Assembly: GCA_907164885.2 (NCBI GenBank)
Contig: OU015490.1
Coordinates: forward strand, 10,190,516-10,254,515
Direction: 5' to 3'
From: Dolomedes plantarius
Taxonomy: Eukaryota; Arthropoda; Arachnida; Araneae; Dolomedidae
DNA: 64,000 bases
Positions 22,388 through 33,267 of this stretch are shown piece by piece. Both the position numbers and the translations under genes were made by a program. Within the stretch, counting starts at the first letter, position 1. Every line of letters starts with the position of its first letter. The notes below the pieces were generated by a model that saw only the letters and a list, made by a program, of their open reading frames with translations, did not search any database and was not told where the DNA came from.

Positions 22388-23216
22388 TCTACGTATATAT
22401 ATATAACAGTTCCGTGACTGACTGACTGACTGACAGATAACGCACAGACCAAACCGCTGGATTTAAAGGGCTGAAATATTTCACGGTGATTCTTCTTATA
22501 GTGTAGGGGTGCACTAAGGAAGATTTTTGAAAAAGTTATCTTAGATTTTTAAAATTAAATTTTTAAGGTTTTTTTGTAACTTTTTTAAAGTTTGCATCAA
22601 AAATAATAAGCTGAGGGTTATAACATTTATATCACGAGAAAGATCATAAAAATTCCCTTAAAATGAAATCTTTTTCGAATCTTTACCTCCTTTTTCTGAT
22701 TTTTGGTGAATTTTTAAAGATTAATTTTTAGAATTTAATTTATTAAATCATAAGATTTCTTTTCTTTTTGTGATACTTCAAATTAATTTTGTGTACCGTG
22801 CATAGCAATGAAATAAGTTGACGAAAAAATATTAAAATACAGTAAAACGTAAATAAGATGGAAGTTCTTTAAGAATTTAATTCAAATTAGTATGTTTTAT
22901 GGATATAAAATTAAACCTATATATAAAACTGCAATTTACTCTCAAAGTATGCTTCGCCATGACGTTAAATAAGTCTCAATGCTAAACTTTAAAATACGCT
23001 GGCGAAGATGTAAGAGCAAATTGTTTCTCCCAAGTCAGTTTTACGTAGCTTTCTCACGCGTAAGTTCAGCCTGGTAATATTAGTCTCCCCCCCCCCCCCC
23101 CCAATGAAGAAACAAAAAAATTTTTATAAGGAAATCCTCTAAAAATCTATTTCATTATTTTTTCATTGTAATTATCCTAAAATGTACTCCGTAGCGAAGC
23201 ACGGGTATTCAGCTAG
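22388..23216 (+). mobile_element. Complete non-autonomous Helitron, family 1
   Basis: A|TC start at 22388 (TCTACGTATATATATATAAC), 5' body ACTGACTGACTGACAG and CGCACAGACCAAACCGCTGG, and terminal hairpin CCGTAGCGAAGCACGG followed by GTATTCAG CTAG|T at 23213-23216. Host A (22387) and T (23217) flank it. 829 bp, no coding capacity. It contains a pure C run of about 15 at 23088-23102. This is the best full-length reference for the family in the window. Confidence 0.85.
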
Positions 23217-24021
23217 TTAATTATAAATATACTTGCCGTTTCTTTCAACACAGAGATTCTTTAAGAAAAAAATTAGTACGATGAGAAACTTTTTATGAAA
23301 TCAATGTTTTAAATCTCTGTTGTTATCGTTATTTTAGAGCACGAATGGGTATAAAGAAATTATATCTGTTACATTACAAATGAAAAGCAAACTCTACAGT
23401 TTTTAAAATACAGTACTATAGGAGAGGGGAAATGAGAAGACTTTTGAGACCAGGATAACGGCATTTATGAGATGAAAACCTAATCGCAATGTATATAGCC
23501 CACATTATTTCCATCAAAATTAAATGTATAGTTTATAATTAGACATTTTATTTTTTAAACTTGTATGAGAGCAAGACTGTTTTAATAAACACCGGAATAA
23601 ATGAAATTCCCTCTCTCTCAAAATTTGGTAACCTCTTTTTACTGTGACCTTACCAAAGATGACCAGCAGGTCATTTTTAGTACTCTCAGTTATAGAGAAT
23701 TCAAACCAATTTTTAGCATCCGGAATGTTCTGTTAAATTAATCCCCCTTGGATATATCTTTCCATCCCACAACAATACATTTCGTGGTAGCATTGTTAGG
23801 TTAACGTGCCGTGTTTAAAAGAATATTCTGACATTTCCTCTCCATTTTCCTCGATTTTAGAGACACAAAGGAATATTACCGATTTAGTATCTTTTTTCTG
23901 AGAGCGATCAAGTTTCTTTGTCGGTCGAAGGTATATAAAAATGAAATTTGAAATGAGCTCACATTTTTCTTCGTCTTATTGGTGAAACTAATGAAAGATG
24001 ATTCAAAAGGATTATTACTAG
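23217..24021. other. No gene recognised
   Basis: AT-rich; short open frames only. Contains a CTAG at its right edge that is the target duplicated by the next LTR. Confidence 0.4.
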
Positions 24022-24725
24022 TGTAGTGGCGTTGAATACCCTAGCACGTGAGAATTCCAAGATTAGGCCCACCCAGAGAGCGGTCACCCTTATATTTGAT
24101 TTATTTCATCTTGCCGAAAGATGCCGCTTGTCAACAACAGTCCAGACGGAGAGTCGCCTATTTATTAGTTTCGCCTGTGTAATTTCTGATAAGGGGTCCA
24201 CACACATGCAGAACTGCAGAGATTTATGAGGGGAAACAGTTATTTATGGGGCAGGGGACGTCAGCTGAAGCTCTCTCTGGCGATCCCTCTTCAGCGCGGT
24301 CTTTTCACAGTTTATCAAAGAGACACGAGGGACCTTGGGGGGGGGGTTCTAAATGGGGGAATGTCTGGAAGACGCAAGCACGAATGACAACAGTGAACGG
24401 TCGGGTAGGGTTGATTAGTCACGCTCCAGGAGCGTGACTAATCGACCCCAAAATGTGTCAAGAGGAGTCGGGGGTGCTTACTGCTTATGCGCTCTGTTCA
24501 TATGTGGATGCACCATGAGGGAGACCATCCTTAGCGCACAGAATGGATTCAATAGACCATTGTCGAGCCCAGAGAGAATGACACCTTTAAGTGAAAATGA
24601 TGCGCGCGAAACAGTGAGCCGGCTACAAAGGAAGTTGTCTAACGGAGGGTCGCTGGACTTAAAGGGTAACTGCATAAAGCAGGAAGACGTAACCAGACCG
24701 CCCATCGGGCGCTCCAAGCGAGGTG

Positions 24726-24733
24726 TATATAAA
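24726..24733 (+). promoter_or_regulatory. LTR TATA box
   Basis: TATATAAA within the GC-rich U3 of the solo LTR; transcription would start about 25-30 bases downstream, near the CAGTAGAGTCAGTTAG segment. Confidence 0.6.
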
Positions 24734-24886
24734 GTTACCGCTCACCAGTAGAGTCAGTTAGTGACTCAGTGACGGAGAGATGCAAGTACCTCGTTAGCGA
24801 ATGTGTCCAGAGACGTCGGAGAGCTGAGGCTGAGATGCTGCCGAATCGTCTGACATTCCTCGTCGTATTCCGGAACCCACGAATTT

Positions 24887-24892
24887 AATAAA
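24887..24892 (+). promoter_or_regulatory. LTR polyadenylation signal
   Basis: AATAAA about 155 bases downstream of the TATA box, consistent with the end of R. Confidence 0.5.
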
Positions 24893-25002
24893 ATTTATTT
24901 TATACTGTTTAAATAGCCTTATTTAATGTAGAATACAATAAACGCATATATTTACTAAATAGGTTGACAGTCTATTTTAGGCAAAGTCCTTACACTAGGT
25001 AA

Positions 25003-25338
25003 CCACTTACCGATGGCCCGAGATAAACTAATGGTAGGGCTTCGGATTTCGGCGCTGAGTGTACTCGGTTCGAATCCCGACAAGTGCCATTAAGTATCTT
25101 CGTGTCTATGCCAGGTATGGGCACGTTAAATCCGTAAATAGGAATGTCCTTCTATGAGGTCAGAGAGGGTGGGAGAAGGTATTGGTATTTGTAAAATTGC
25201 GATGGCACCCAGCCAAATCGGACTCCGTCCCTTGTGGTGCTTTTGTAAACCGGAGCTCCACTCTTCAGCCCGTGAAGTCTATATGGGCCTGGTCTGGAAT
25301 TTCCTGCCAGGAGGCATCAGAAGCAACAACAACCACTG
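25003..25338 (+). mobile_element. tRNA-derived SINE, full-length reference copy
   Basis: Head GATGGCCCGAGATAAACTAA (A-box region) and CGGTTCGAATCCCG (B box). The body GTGTCTATGCCAGG, ATGTCCTTCTATGAGGTC and AAATCGGACTCCGTCCC is shared with 536-772 and 49500-49793, and the 3' part (GCATCAGAAGCAACAACAAC) matches the tail of 35947-36314. It begins a few bases after the solo LTR's target duplication. Confidence 0.75.
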
Positions 25339-25902
25339 ACTGATTTTAATGAAACTTGTTTTTTTCTGTTTTTATTGATTTCAAATGCACCACATTCTAG
25401 CATATAGCCCTATTTTCAGCCCCCTCTATTTTTACAAAATACTTTGTCTTTAAATTACCTTTTATATCGTTTAGGATAAAAATATTTAAATAAATAATAC
25501 TAGTTTCAGGTGTTCTGGCTAACGAGAGTAATGGAAACTGCAGTTTAAAGAAGATATCAAGATACAGTATTCCTCCGACATATTTAGCAGCAACGAAGTT
25601 TGAAAAGAAATGATCTGCCGCTGTTGAAGAATAAAGTATGAAATGTAATTGAAATTTCTTATAACTCTTAACCCACTACTTTGTTATAAGAAAACTTTTT
25701 AATTCTGCTTTTCCTCTGTTTATGGATGGATACGAAGCTATTTTGCATCGTTTATACTTTACTATTGATAAATATGTGAGAGCTCTCACAGATCACATTA
25801 TTCACGAAAAATAGTTAAGTATGTTCAGTAAATCAGAATAGTATGGTAAAATATTGGTATTGTATAGGTTAATGATTAAAAATTTAGATTTATAGTACAT
25901 AA
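25339..25902. other. No gene recognised
   Basis: AT-rich spacer without recognisable signals. Confidence 0.4.
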
Positions 25903-26412
25903 TGTTACGAATTCTGTAAAAATTGCATTTTTTTTCGTTAAGAGTGCTTCTATGGAAGCGCTCCTATAGCTATGTATTTAACATGGGAATCTATGGGAAT
26001 CTCACCAAATATGAGAGTTATCGCCAAACTGGCGATGGATTTTGTGACTTATTTTGGTTGCCAGATTTGGCGATATTTCGCCAACTTGCCTGCTAAACCT
26101 TTCTGGAAGCTTCTAGAAATATCTATCCGGGAGTGACCTATAGAAATCTATAAATATACTTGACATTGGCATTGGAACTCAGTTCAATTTCCTAGTGAGA
26201 ATTGAATGTGTTATAACTGCGTTAATTGGCGTGTATTGTATTGAAAATTCTGGTATCCTGACTTGCGTTTTTAGAATTTTCTGCTGTATAGAAGTCAGTT
26301 GTTACGTCTTTTATGTTTGAATTTGTGTATACGCCTGAAGAATTTACGAAATAATAAATTTATTTTGTGTGAACTTTCTGAAGATGTTTTTAATCAATCC
26401 TAACGAACCACG
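25903..26412 (+). mobile_element. Possible solo LTR, right border unresolved
   Basis: TGTTACGAATTCTGTAAAAA is a common arthropod Gypsy LTR start. TATAAATA near 26149, AATAAA near 26351 and a GC step at about 25950-26160 fit U3-R-U5 order. It includes the palindrome TTGGCGATATTTCGCCAA (26067-26084). I could not find a matching ...CA end with a duplicated target, so the right limit is a guess. Confidence 0.35.
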
Positions 26413-27085
26413 GAAAACGGAATATTATATTATTTTATATACTTCTGAAAACTGGTCTTAAGTGTGCGATTTTAACATGGATATGCTCAAAAATTTTATC
26501 AATAACCAACGAATCGCCTGTTTGCCGTATCCTGAACATTTTGAATAATTAAATGCAAGATAGTCTTTCTTATTCCCCAAAGAAATGTCAAATTACTGTT
26601 CCTTAACCGTATTAACATTTATAACAGAACTGGGAATACTTAACCTGAAATAAACTTTTAAAGAGTAAATTGTGAATAAAATGTTTCTTATAATTCTCAA
26701 AATTTCAAAAACCCTACTGAGATTAGTTTCGGAAATAAAATTTGAAATTAAAAGAATTGTAGTAAATGATTTAATAAATTAGATAATTAAGGAAAAGAAC
26801 GAAGGAGTTGCATAATAACAAACTGACTGAAACAGCGAGTTTTAATTCCTAGTAATATAGTAATTAGGTATGTGAGGAGCATTAATATTAGTTAAAAAAG
26901 ACTTGAGAAAAGTTAGTCTGATTTGTTGGTTAATTAGTCAGGTTGTGTATTGTACATAAAAAGTGCTAACTTTCTTTACGACCCCATTCTCTTTTAATTA
27001 CTGAAGAATACTTAAGTATGACTGTAAATGATTCATTTTTGCTCTGAGGAATTTTTACCAAAAGTTTTATTCATACACGTATTAA
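26413..27085. other. No gene recognised
   Basis: AT-rich spacer up to the TTAA at 27082-27085. Confidence 0.4.
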
Positions 27086-28129
27086 GGCTGATGCGTACTA
27101 ACCCTATTGGATTCGCTCTCCTCAATGTTCACCTATGTAGAAAATGTGTCCAGGGGTTGACGACTTGGATGTAAAGATTTTTTTTAAAATTGTACTCCGT
27201 AATAAAAAAAAATCTTCTATATTGTGGCATTTTTCGTTTTTTTAAATGCAAATAATATTTTAAAATTTAAATTATTTTGGGGAAAAATCTAGTATATGTC
27301 TAAAATAGTATATGTATCTAGTATATGTATACAAATCTAGTGTGTTTTAAACTCTCATAAATTCCTTTGGTAGACGAAATTTATGAAATGAATCCTTTTG
27401 CAAGGTGCCGGAAAGTTCAGGATCTATGAAAATACCATTTTTATTGGATTATGAGCATTATAGCAGACTGTGGCATCGTGGCTATTCTCTTCTCTGACCC
27501 ACCTGGCTGGCTCGCAGAAAAAGGCAGTCTATTGTGTTTTAAACGCTATTTTTTCATTGGGAGTGTCTTGGAAGGCGGCAGTAGACTATTGGTCACTAAT
27601 GGTTTTGTTCAAGAATTCAAAGTTCCCGTACTGCTGGACCCGATGGCGCCAACACCCTGAGAGGTCTCTTATGGGAGCGCCGGAAGGTCCGAAAAGAAAT
27701 CTAGATTGTTCTAAAAGCTTTTCGGAAGGTGTTTAAATAGGAGTCGCGCGCCAGCGGCGGGATGCAGAGGGACAGAGGACACAGAGGTTTCCAGCACGCG
27801 AGAGCGGACGAACTTGAAGGAACCGAGGGCTAGCGTCGAAGGAGAGATCAACGGGACCGATTCCTTTCTAAGGGAGAAGGCTTGATGTTTAACGCCTAGT
27901 GGAGCTAGTTGGATGCGGCTTGCATCTGTATTGTTAATAATTTGTATATATTTTCAAACTACCAAACTAATAAAATGAGCTTAACTCGACAACCTGGCTC
28001 TGTCCTCTCTTGGAAACGAACTCTCGAGTACTAAAGTTTTGCTGTAAAGGCCACGACGTGACAAGACACATTTTCTCCATAGGTTAACATTGAGGTAAGC
28101 GAATCCAATAGAGTTAGTACTCGGCAGTT
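27086..28129. mobile_element. TTAA-flanked element, GTACTAACCCTATTGG family, split by an LTR
   Basis: TTAA at 27082-27085 and 28130-28133. Long imperfect TIRs: GGCTGATGCGTACTAACCC then TATTGGATTCGC and CTATG-AGAAAATGTGTCC, mirrored at the right. The same element without interruption is 48055-48466. Minus the LTR and its duplication, about 445 bp remain. No coding frame. Confidence 0.75.
27469..28063 (+). mobile_element. Solo LTR, 595 bp (Gypsy-like), nested
   Basis: Starts TGTGGCATCGTGG and ends CCACGACGTGACA, so the ends are themselves inverted. It is flanked by AGAC (27465-27468, 28064-28067). The empty site is visible in the sister TTAA element (TAGTAGACACATTTT near 48390), which proves AGAC is a 4-bp target duplication. 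GC-rich U3, a TTTAAATA-type TATA region near 27733-27740, and AATAAA near 27968-27973. Confidence 0.85.
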
Positions 28130-28133
28130 TTAA

Positions 28134-28707
28134 GCATCTGTTTGTTTAGCCGAGTACACTTATTACAGATTATTTGCCTTAAAAATCCAATCAACCAAAA
28201 ATCTAGCAGTTTTACATTGTCTGATACTTGCACTTATTTTGTGATTAGACGGTCGATGGTTGTACAACAAGGGTTGTACATTCCGTGCCGGACTTTGTGA
28301 CCTGTGTTCTTAATCCTATAGAATATTTCTGCCTTTGACATTTTAGCAGTTTATTAGTATCTGCAATTTAAGTCCTTTTGCAATTATGATTGAAAAAAGT
28401 CTAATTGGTAAATTACGTATCACATAAAAAGATAATCAGATAAGCGCTTGTGTTCAAATTGAGGTTTCACAGAGGACACTGCACATCAGAAATTGTTTTA
28501 TATATTTGAAGACTTCGGGGATAAAAAATGATAATCCACATCTTATAAAAATTTCACTTCCCTACTGTAAATAACTATATCCAACAAGAGCTTTCATTAC
28601 GATCAAGTAGTACGAGTCTCTCTTGAAACATGGCAGCCCAATAATAGTTCACTTTCATAAGAAGCTACACATCTCTGCAGTAAATAATCACAACCCGCAC
28701 ATTCAAG
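28134..28707. other. Upstream region of the exon at 28708
   Basis: AT-rich. 28560-28707 would be the 5' leader if transcription starts nearby; it contains one upstream ATG (28630) that opens only a few codons. No clear TATA or initiator could be chosen. Confidence 0.35.
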
Positions 28708-28875
28708 ATGGAGGACAGTGAGGTAGGCATGCGTTTAGCAAAAGATAAGTGTGTTAATAAAAACAGCAACAGTGAAAGTATTCATGATTTTAGCAGTGAA
28801 GATAGTTTGAAATATCCTGATCTTATTGTAACTACTATCCATGTTTGCGAGAGTTCATCAGAAGAACTTGTGCAG
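28708..28875 (+). CDS. Probable first coding exon, acidic protein, unidentified
   Basis: ATG at 28708 in context CAAGATGG, 56 codons, then GTGCAG|GTAAGT, a near-perfect donor at 28876. Phase 0. The peptide is acidic and Ser-rich: MEDSEVGMRLAKDKCVNKN, SESIHDFSSEDSLKYPDL, IVTTIHVCESSSEELVQ. Codon use is less AT-skewed than random local frames. The acidic N terminus would suit a nuclear or regulatory protein, but no domain is present and no name is justified. No second exon on the plus strand was found downstream, implying a long first intron or a false exon. Start codon, context and donor are seen; that this is a gene is inferred. Confidence 0.45.
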
Positions 28876-29113
28876 GTAAGTTTTGCAGATTGTATATAGC
28901 TATGTTCAACGACATTGTTTGTAATGTGGTTTGTAACTATTTACATGCTATAATATAAAATTCTTATTAGAAAAATATTTTACCAATATATTGTAGCATT
29001 ATTAGGCATTATATGAATAATAATTTTATCTTTTTACAATGTTGACACTGTTTGCATTCATCATTCTGCTTATATGATATTTATGTGGGTTATTACTTTT
29101 TACATCATTCTAG
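28876..29113. other. Probable intron start
   Basis: AT-rich DNA after the donor at 28876; nothing else recognised. Confidence 0.3.
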
Positions 29114-29796
29114 CACTTGGATACCCAACGGGGTCCAGGTGGACGCCTTGAGGGTCGATGGAAGTTTAAAAAGGGTCTATAGTATTCCAGGGGTCTATTG
29201 TGGGTCTATGATAAAGTTTTATGTTTTAAAATTTAATTTATTTTTTAGGAATGTAATTTATAGAAAATAATATTCGTTTTAATATATGTATAAATACAGA
29301 TTTGCCTAAGGCGGAGTGATCCACGCATCTAAAGTCGAATGTCATGACGCTTTTGTATATGCCTCGAATGCCGCCGTCGGCTTTTATTGGTGTACCAATA
29401 CTAGGCAGAACTGGGAAAATCCACTGGACATTAAAACGCTCATAACAACCTCCCGACACATAACATCCTCCCGATTCAACCATGAGAAGCAGTTTCGTTT
29501 TTTCTCTTGGCGATGTTTGTGTAATTAAAATCTGTGTTTATGAAATCTTATTTATACTTCTGAAATCAAAACTGAAAATAGTACAAAAATAATAAAACAC
29601 AAACCTAACGAACCACTTTTCTAATTTTTTGTTCATGTTTTCAGTCAAATTGTTATCTTTAAGTGTTTTATGTGCAATTATTAGTATTATAATTACATTG
29701 CATGGTGTATATTATAGAGTAAATTGTAAGGGGGGTCGATGAAGAAAATCATTATTTTAAAAGGGGTCGAAGTAGGAAAAAGGTTGGGAACCCCTG
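29114..29796. mobile_element. hAT-type non-autonomous element remnant
   Basis: The right end AAGGTTGGGAACCCCTG is the inverse of the widespread hAT terminus CAGGGGTTCCCAACCTT. The left end CACTTGGATACCCAACGGGG is a degenerate match. Subterminal GGGGTC(G/T)A repeats occur near both ends. The flanks CATTCTAG and TTCTTAGC are only a rough 8-bp duplication. No transposase region recognised. Confidence 0.5.
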
Positions 29797-31417
29797 TTCT
29801 TAGCCAGTTCAATGGGAGTTATATTAAATTTTTTCTAACTCACTTTAATGAAAAGATATTGCAGGCTGCTGATCACATTATGAGTTTTTATAATATAATA
29901 ATTACAAGATAAAAAGAACTTTTCATATACCATGTTTTTAAATTTTTTGTTGAATCATATAAACTTGACAATTCTATGTATTAATAAATACTTTTTAAAA
30001 GCTTTTTTGATGAATTAACCCATCAACTTGAAAGAAAATGAAGTTAATTGGAAGTTGCGATTAATTTTTCGTTCCCGTCCCGGCCGACAGATGGCTGCAC
30101 CAGTCTACAAAACAAAATTAATTGAAAATAATAAAAACATGCTAAAAATCTGCTTAAAGATGGCTAAAAGTATTTAAAAAAATGCATTGTCATCGTGTGC
30201 TATTCTAAAAGTTTCAAATGTCTAGCGATTCGGGAAGTTAGTTAAAAATCGATTGCAAGATTTGTACTAGACAAACACACAAACACACACACAAATAAGA
30301 AAGAAAGTTAATAAAAACATGGCAAAAAGTTCACTATTGCTTGTGCATAAAGAAAAGCAGTGGCCGTCCCATCTTCATTCTTTAACTACTATTGCATGTA
30401 AACAATTATATCCCTCACATTTATAGCTACATTTTAAATTGTTCAGTGTGTTATAATTGCAATAAATGTTGATTTTATTACTTTTTTTCTTAACGCCATT
30501 TTTAAGGAGGATATTATATACAGAAAATATTTAGCAATAAGTTTTCCAATTTGATTAAATATGTAATAGCAAATATTTTATGAAAACATAAATCTGTTTA
30601 TATCTAAACTACAATAATGTGGGTTATCACTTTTTACTCCCGAGGTCTTCATTTATATTAGGATGTGGTAAAAATCTAAAAAAAGCTTGAAGTAAAACTA
30701 ATATTGAGTCAATCAAAAGTTTATTTTGAATTACAGATATACAAGAACATCTCCTACTCACGATGAAAGCCCTTTTAATTATTTTCAAAGTTTACATATT
30801 TAATATCACTCAAAATCCTCATATCACTTCACGAAACAAATATTTCAAGAAGCAATGTCGCATGAAATCTGTTCACTAAGTTGTATACTTCGGTGATTAC
30901 GGAATGGAATAAATATTTCATTCCTAAGACATGGCACAAAACATTTTACAATAACGAGTGAAAGTTATTTTTGGAAGAAAATTCTAAACATTTACTCATT
31001 CGTAAGATGTTTGCTTAATAAAATGCTCCTGTAATTAAAACGTTTCCTGTATAACTTACTAGTATCGTATAAAATTTTCTTTACACCATGAAGAAATTTT
31101 TAATAAAAGTCAGGAATAAACTCTATAGTTACATCTGAACATGTTTATACGTTTTATTGTATGTTTAATATGGAACGAGGGAAAGAATACAGCAATGTCC
31201 CATAATAATTTTGAGCGGCTTGATGTGGTTTTAAAGACATCTAAAGTATTACAAGAGTAGGATATGATATTCCGATTTTTTACATCTATTAAGACGTGAA
31301 GAGATATACATCTTCAAGGCATCCAGCAGTAATGGATCTAGGTTTAGCTCTCATTATGAACTTCTCATACGGGCATAGCCGTTAAGTAGCTTAACATATT
31401 TATTGGCTGTTATATAC
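29797..31417. other. No gene; old repeat segment
   Basis: AT-rich. 31060-31265 resembles 21640-21860 (see there). A short (CACAAA)n run near 30272-30296. No exon signals. Confidence 0.4.
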
Positions 31418-31963
31418 TGTGACATTGTCTTAATTATTCCATGTAATGAGTACTTATATAAGTAAGTATTTGAGGCTCCTTTCATACCCCTCAACAAGTC
31501 ATCTATCTTCGAATTCTTGATCCGAGCAGTCTCTTGGATAAGAGGCCATAAAGTTCTAGTAATGTATGGGTTTTGACGTTATAGCATGCATAAATCCCAG
31601 AGTGATTCGAGGGCTCTTCAGATTTTAACAATATAGTGACGGCTCGAATCTCATAAACTTCGAACATTTACTAGCACTTCAAACGCCAGAGAAATCCCTT
31701 TGAATTCAGCGACAGTATAAAGATAGACGGCAAGAGTCCACGACGCTGAGATCGGTTTTTGGAGTGACAGAGAGACGGAGCTCTCCTGATCAGAGGCCTT
31801 GTAGGCCGGAGTTGTCTTGGAACCCGAAAAGCCAACCTGATGATCTAACTTTATATTCTAACTCTCTGTGCATACTTGCTTTAAATGTAGTAGTTGCAGT
31901 ATGTTAACATGTCGTAGTAAATAGTTGAAGCGAAAGGCTTGTCCTGTTATTGACTATGGTACA
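31418..31963 (+). mobile_element. Solo LTR, 546 bp
   Basis: Begins TGTGACATTGTC and ends TATGGTACA, flanked by ATAC (31414-31417 and 31964-31967). TATAAA at 31716-31721 in a GC-richer U3; the R/U5 part runs through GGAGTGACAGAGAGACGGAG. A different family from the two other LTRs by sequence. No polyadenylation hexamer of the canonical form is obvious. Orientation from the TATA position. Confidence 0.6.
31716..31721 (+). promoter_or_regulatory. LTR TATA box
   Basis: TATAAA inside the solo LTR, about 250 bases before its end. Confidence 0.5.
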
Positions 31964-31967
31964 ATAC

Positions 31968-33267
31968 TGTGATACATGGGTTAGGGTATAGTCCAAAGCA
32001 TATTACTTGAATATTATTTGAACCTACAATACTTGTACATAGGATAGAAAACATCTGACACGCCAGATCTGCAAAGGCAGTTAACGTGACCTAAAGCACT
32101 AAAGAAATAGGCGTTATTTCAATATGATAGAGATCTGTGGCATTATTGCAGATGTTGATATGTCCAAAAAATTCAATTTTATGTTTTTGGTTGATATATC
32201 ACACTTAAAATTAGTTCTTCGATGTGGCAAAAGCTGATAGTGGAATTAGGAATAATGCTAAGTTATTCGTATTGGCAATGCTGTTATGTATAAAAGAAGT
32301 AATACATGGTCCCTAACTGAATATTTTAGTCCCTAATTGAAGATTTTCATTGAAGACCAGCTATATGCTTCAGGTTGAATATGAGTATCAACTAAAGAAT
32401 ATTTGGATTAAAAAACTTAATTAAGCAATTTTATATTTCACAACAAAAGTTACTTTTTTAATTTGCCAAAAACATGAAAAAATGACATATCAACATCTTC
32501 CATAATGCCTCAGAGATATGTGTTACACATTTTAGAGTGTAGAGGTTGGTATAAGTTAAATATCGTAAGTTCAAGATTTAAGAGATTTTAAAATGGAGTA
32601 TTTATTGACTTAAAACAAGCGGCAAGTGGACGAACAGATATTTGTGGTCTAAACCATAGATTTTCCTTTTCCTACCAGCAACAAATAGAATTATTTTTCC
32701 CATAGAGATAATCTGTTAGTTTGAATCACTAATAAAAATCACACATACGAGAAAGAGATTATAAGGGACACATAATCTAGCTAGAATAAATAGCAATATT
32801 CTCTTCAAAAACTAACCTGTCAAGACATTTTTAAATAGTTCACATGGACGAATTAATTTTTTCATATTTTGTAACATTCCCGGATATCTTTTGCTGACAG
32901 TTGTCCGTCGTTAGATAAGTCATAATTATATAATAATATATTTTATTTTATGATTAGTAAGCATGCTGGTGCTCAAAAACACATTTTACCAAGACCCAGG
33001 TTTTATTGTCTCCTGGGCTAATAATAGCAATTGTTATGTACTATACAAATGTACCACCAAATACAATTTCTGGGTATGTGGGATGGAAAAATTACTCTGG
33101 ATGGATTTACCTTGTATTCTGATTTTGAGCACTTGAAGATTTGTTCTCTTCCCATAGTTGCAGCACGGGAAGTGTTCAAGGATTAAATTATACTCCTGTG
33201 CATATGCTAATCTTGATATCGTGTCTTACCTGATATACTAAGTTTTATACAAGAAAATAATATATTA
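31968..33267. other. No gene recognised
   Basis: AT-rich, no repeat termini or coding frames supported. Confidence 0.4.

Larger units (their letters stand above)
24022..24994 (+). mobile_element. Solo LTR, 973 bp (Gypsy-like)
   Basis: Begins TGTAGTGGCGTTG and ends GTCCTTACA, flanked by the 4-bp duplication CTAG (24018-24021 and 24995-24998). TG...CA ends with a 4-bp TSD are typical of Gypsy-type retroelements. It is much more GC-rich than its surroundings and carries TATATAAA at 24726-24733 and AATAAA at 24887-24892, so the U3-R-U5 order is plus strand. A perfect 15-bp inverted repeat with a 1-base loop is at 24413-24443. No internal domain or second LTR is in the window, so it is a recombined solo LTR. 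Confidence 0.8.

Noticed and set aside
24478..24717. Open frames inside the 973-bp LTR on both strands
   Set aside because: Overlapping antisense frames in a GC-richer segment; no domain and no family role for coding in this LTR.
24022..24994. Bacterial contamination or a host gene in the GC-rich islands at 24 kb and 27.5 kb
   Set aside because: TG...CA ends, 4-bp target duplications, TATA and AATAAA signals fit solo LTRs; no sustained coding frame.
24022..28063. The two LTRs at 24 kb and 27.5 kb as the two ends of one retrotransposon
   Set aside because: Their sequences and target duplications differ, and no gag, protease, RT or integrase coding lies between them.
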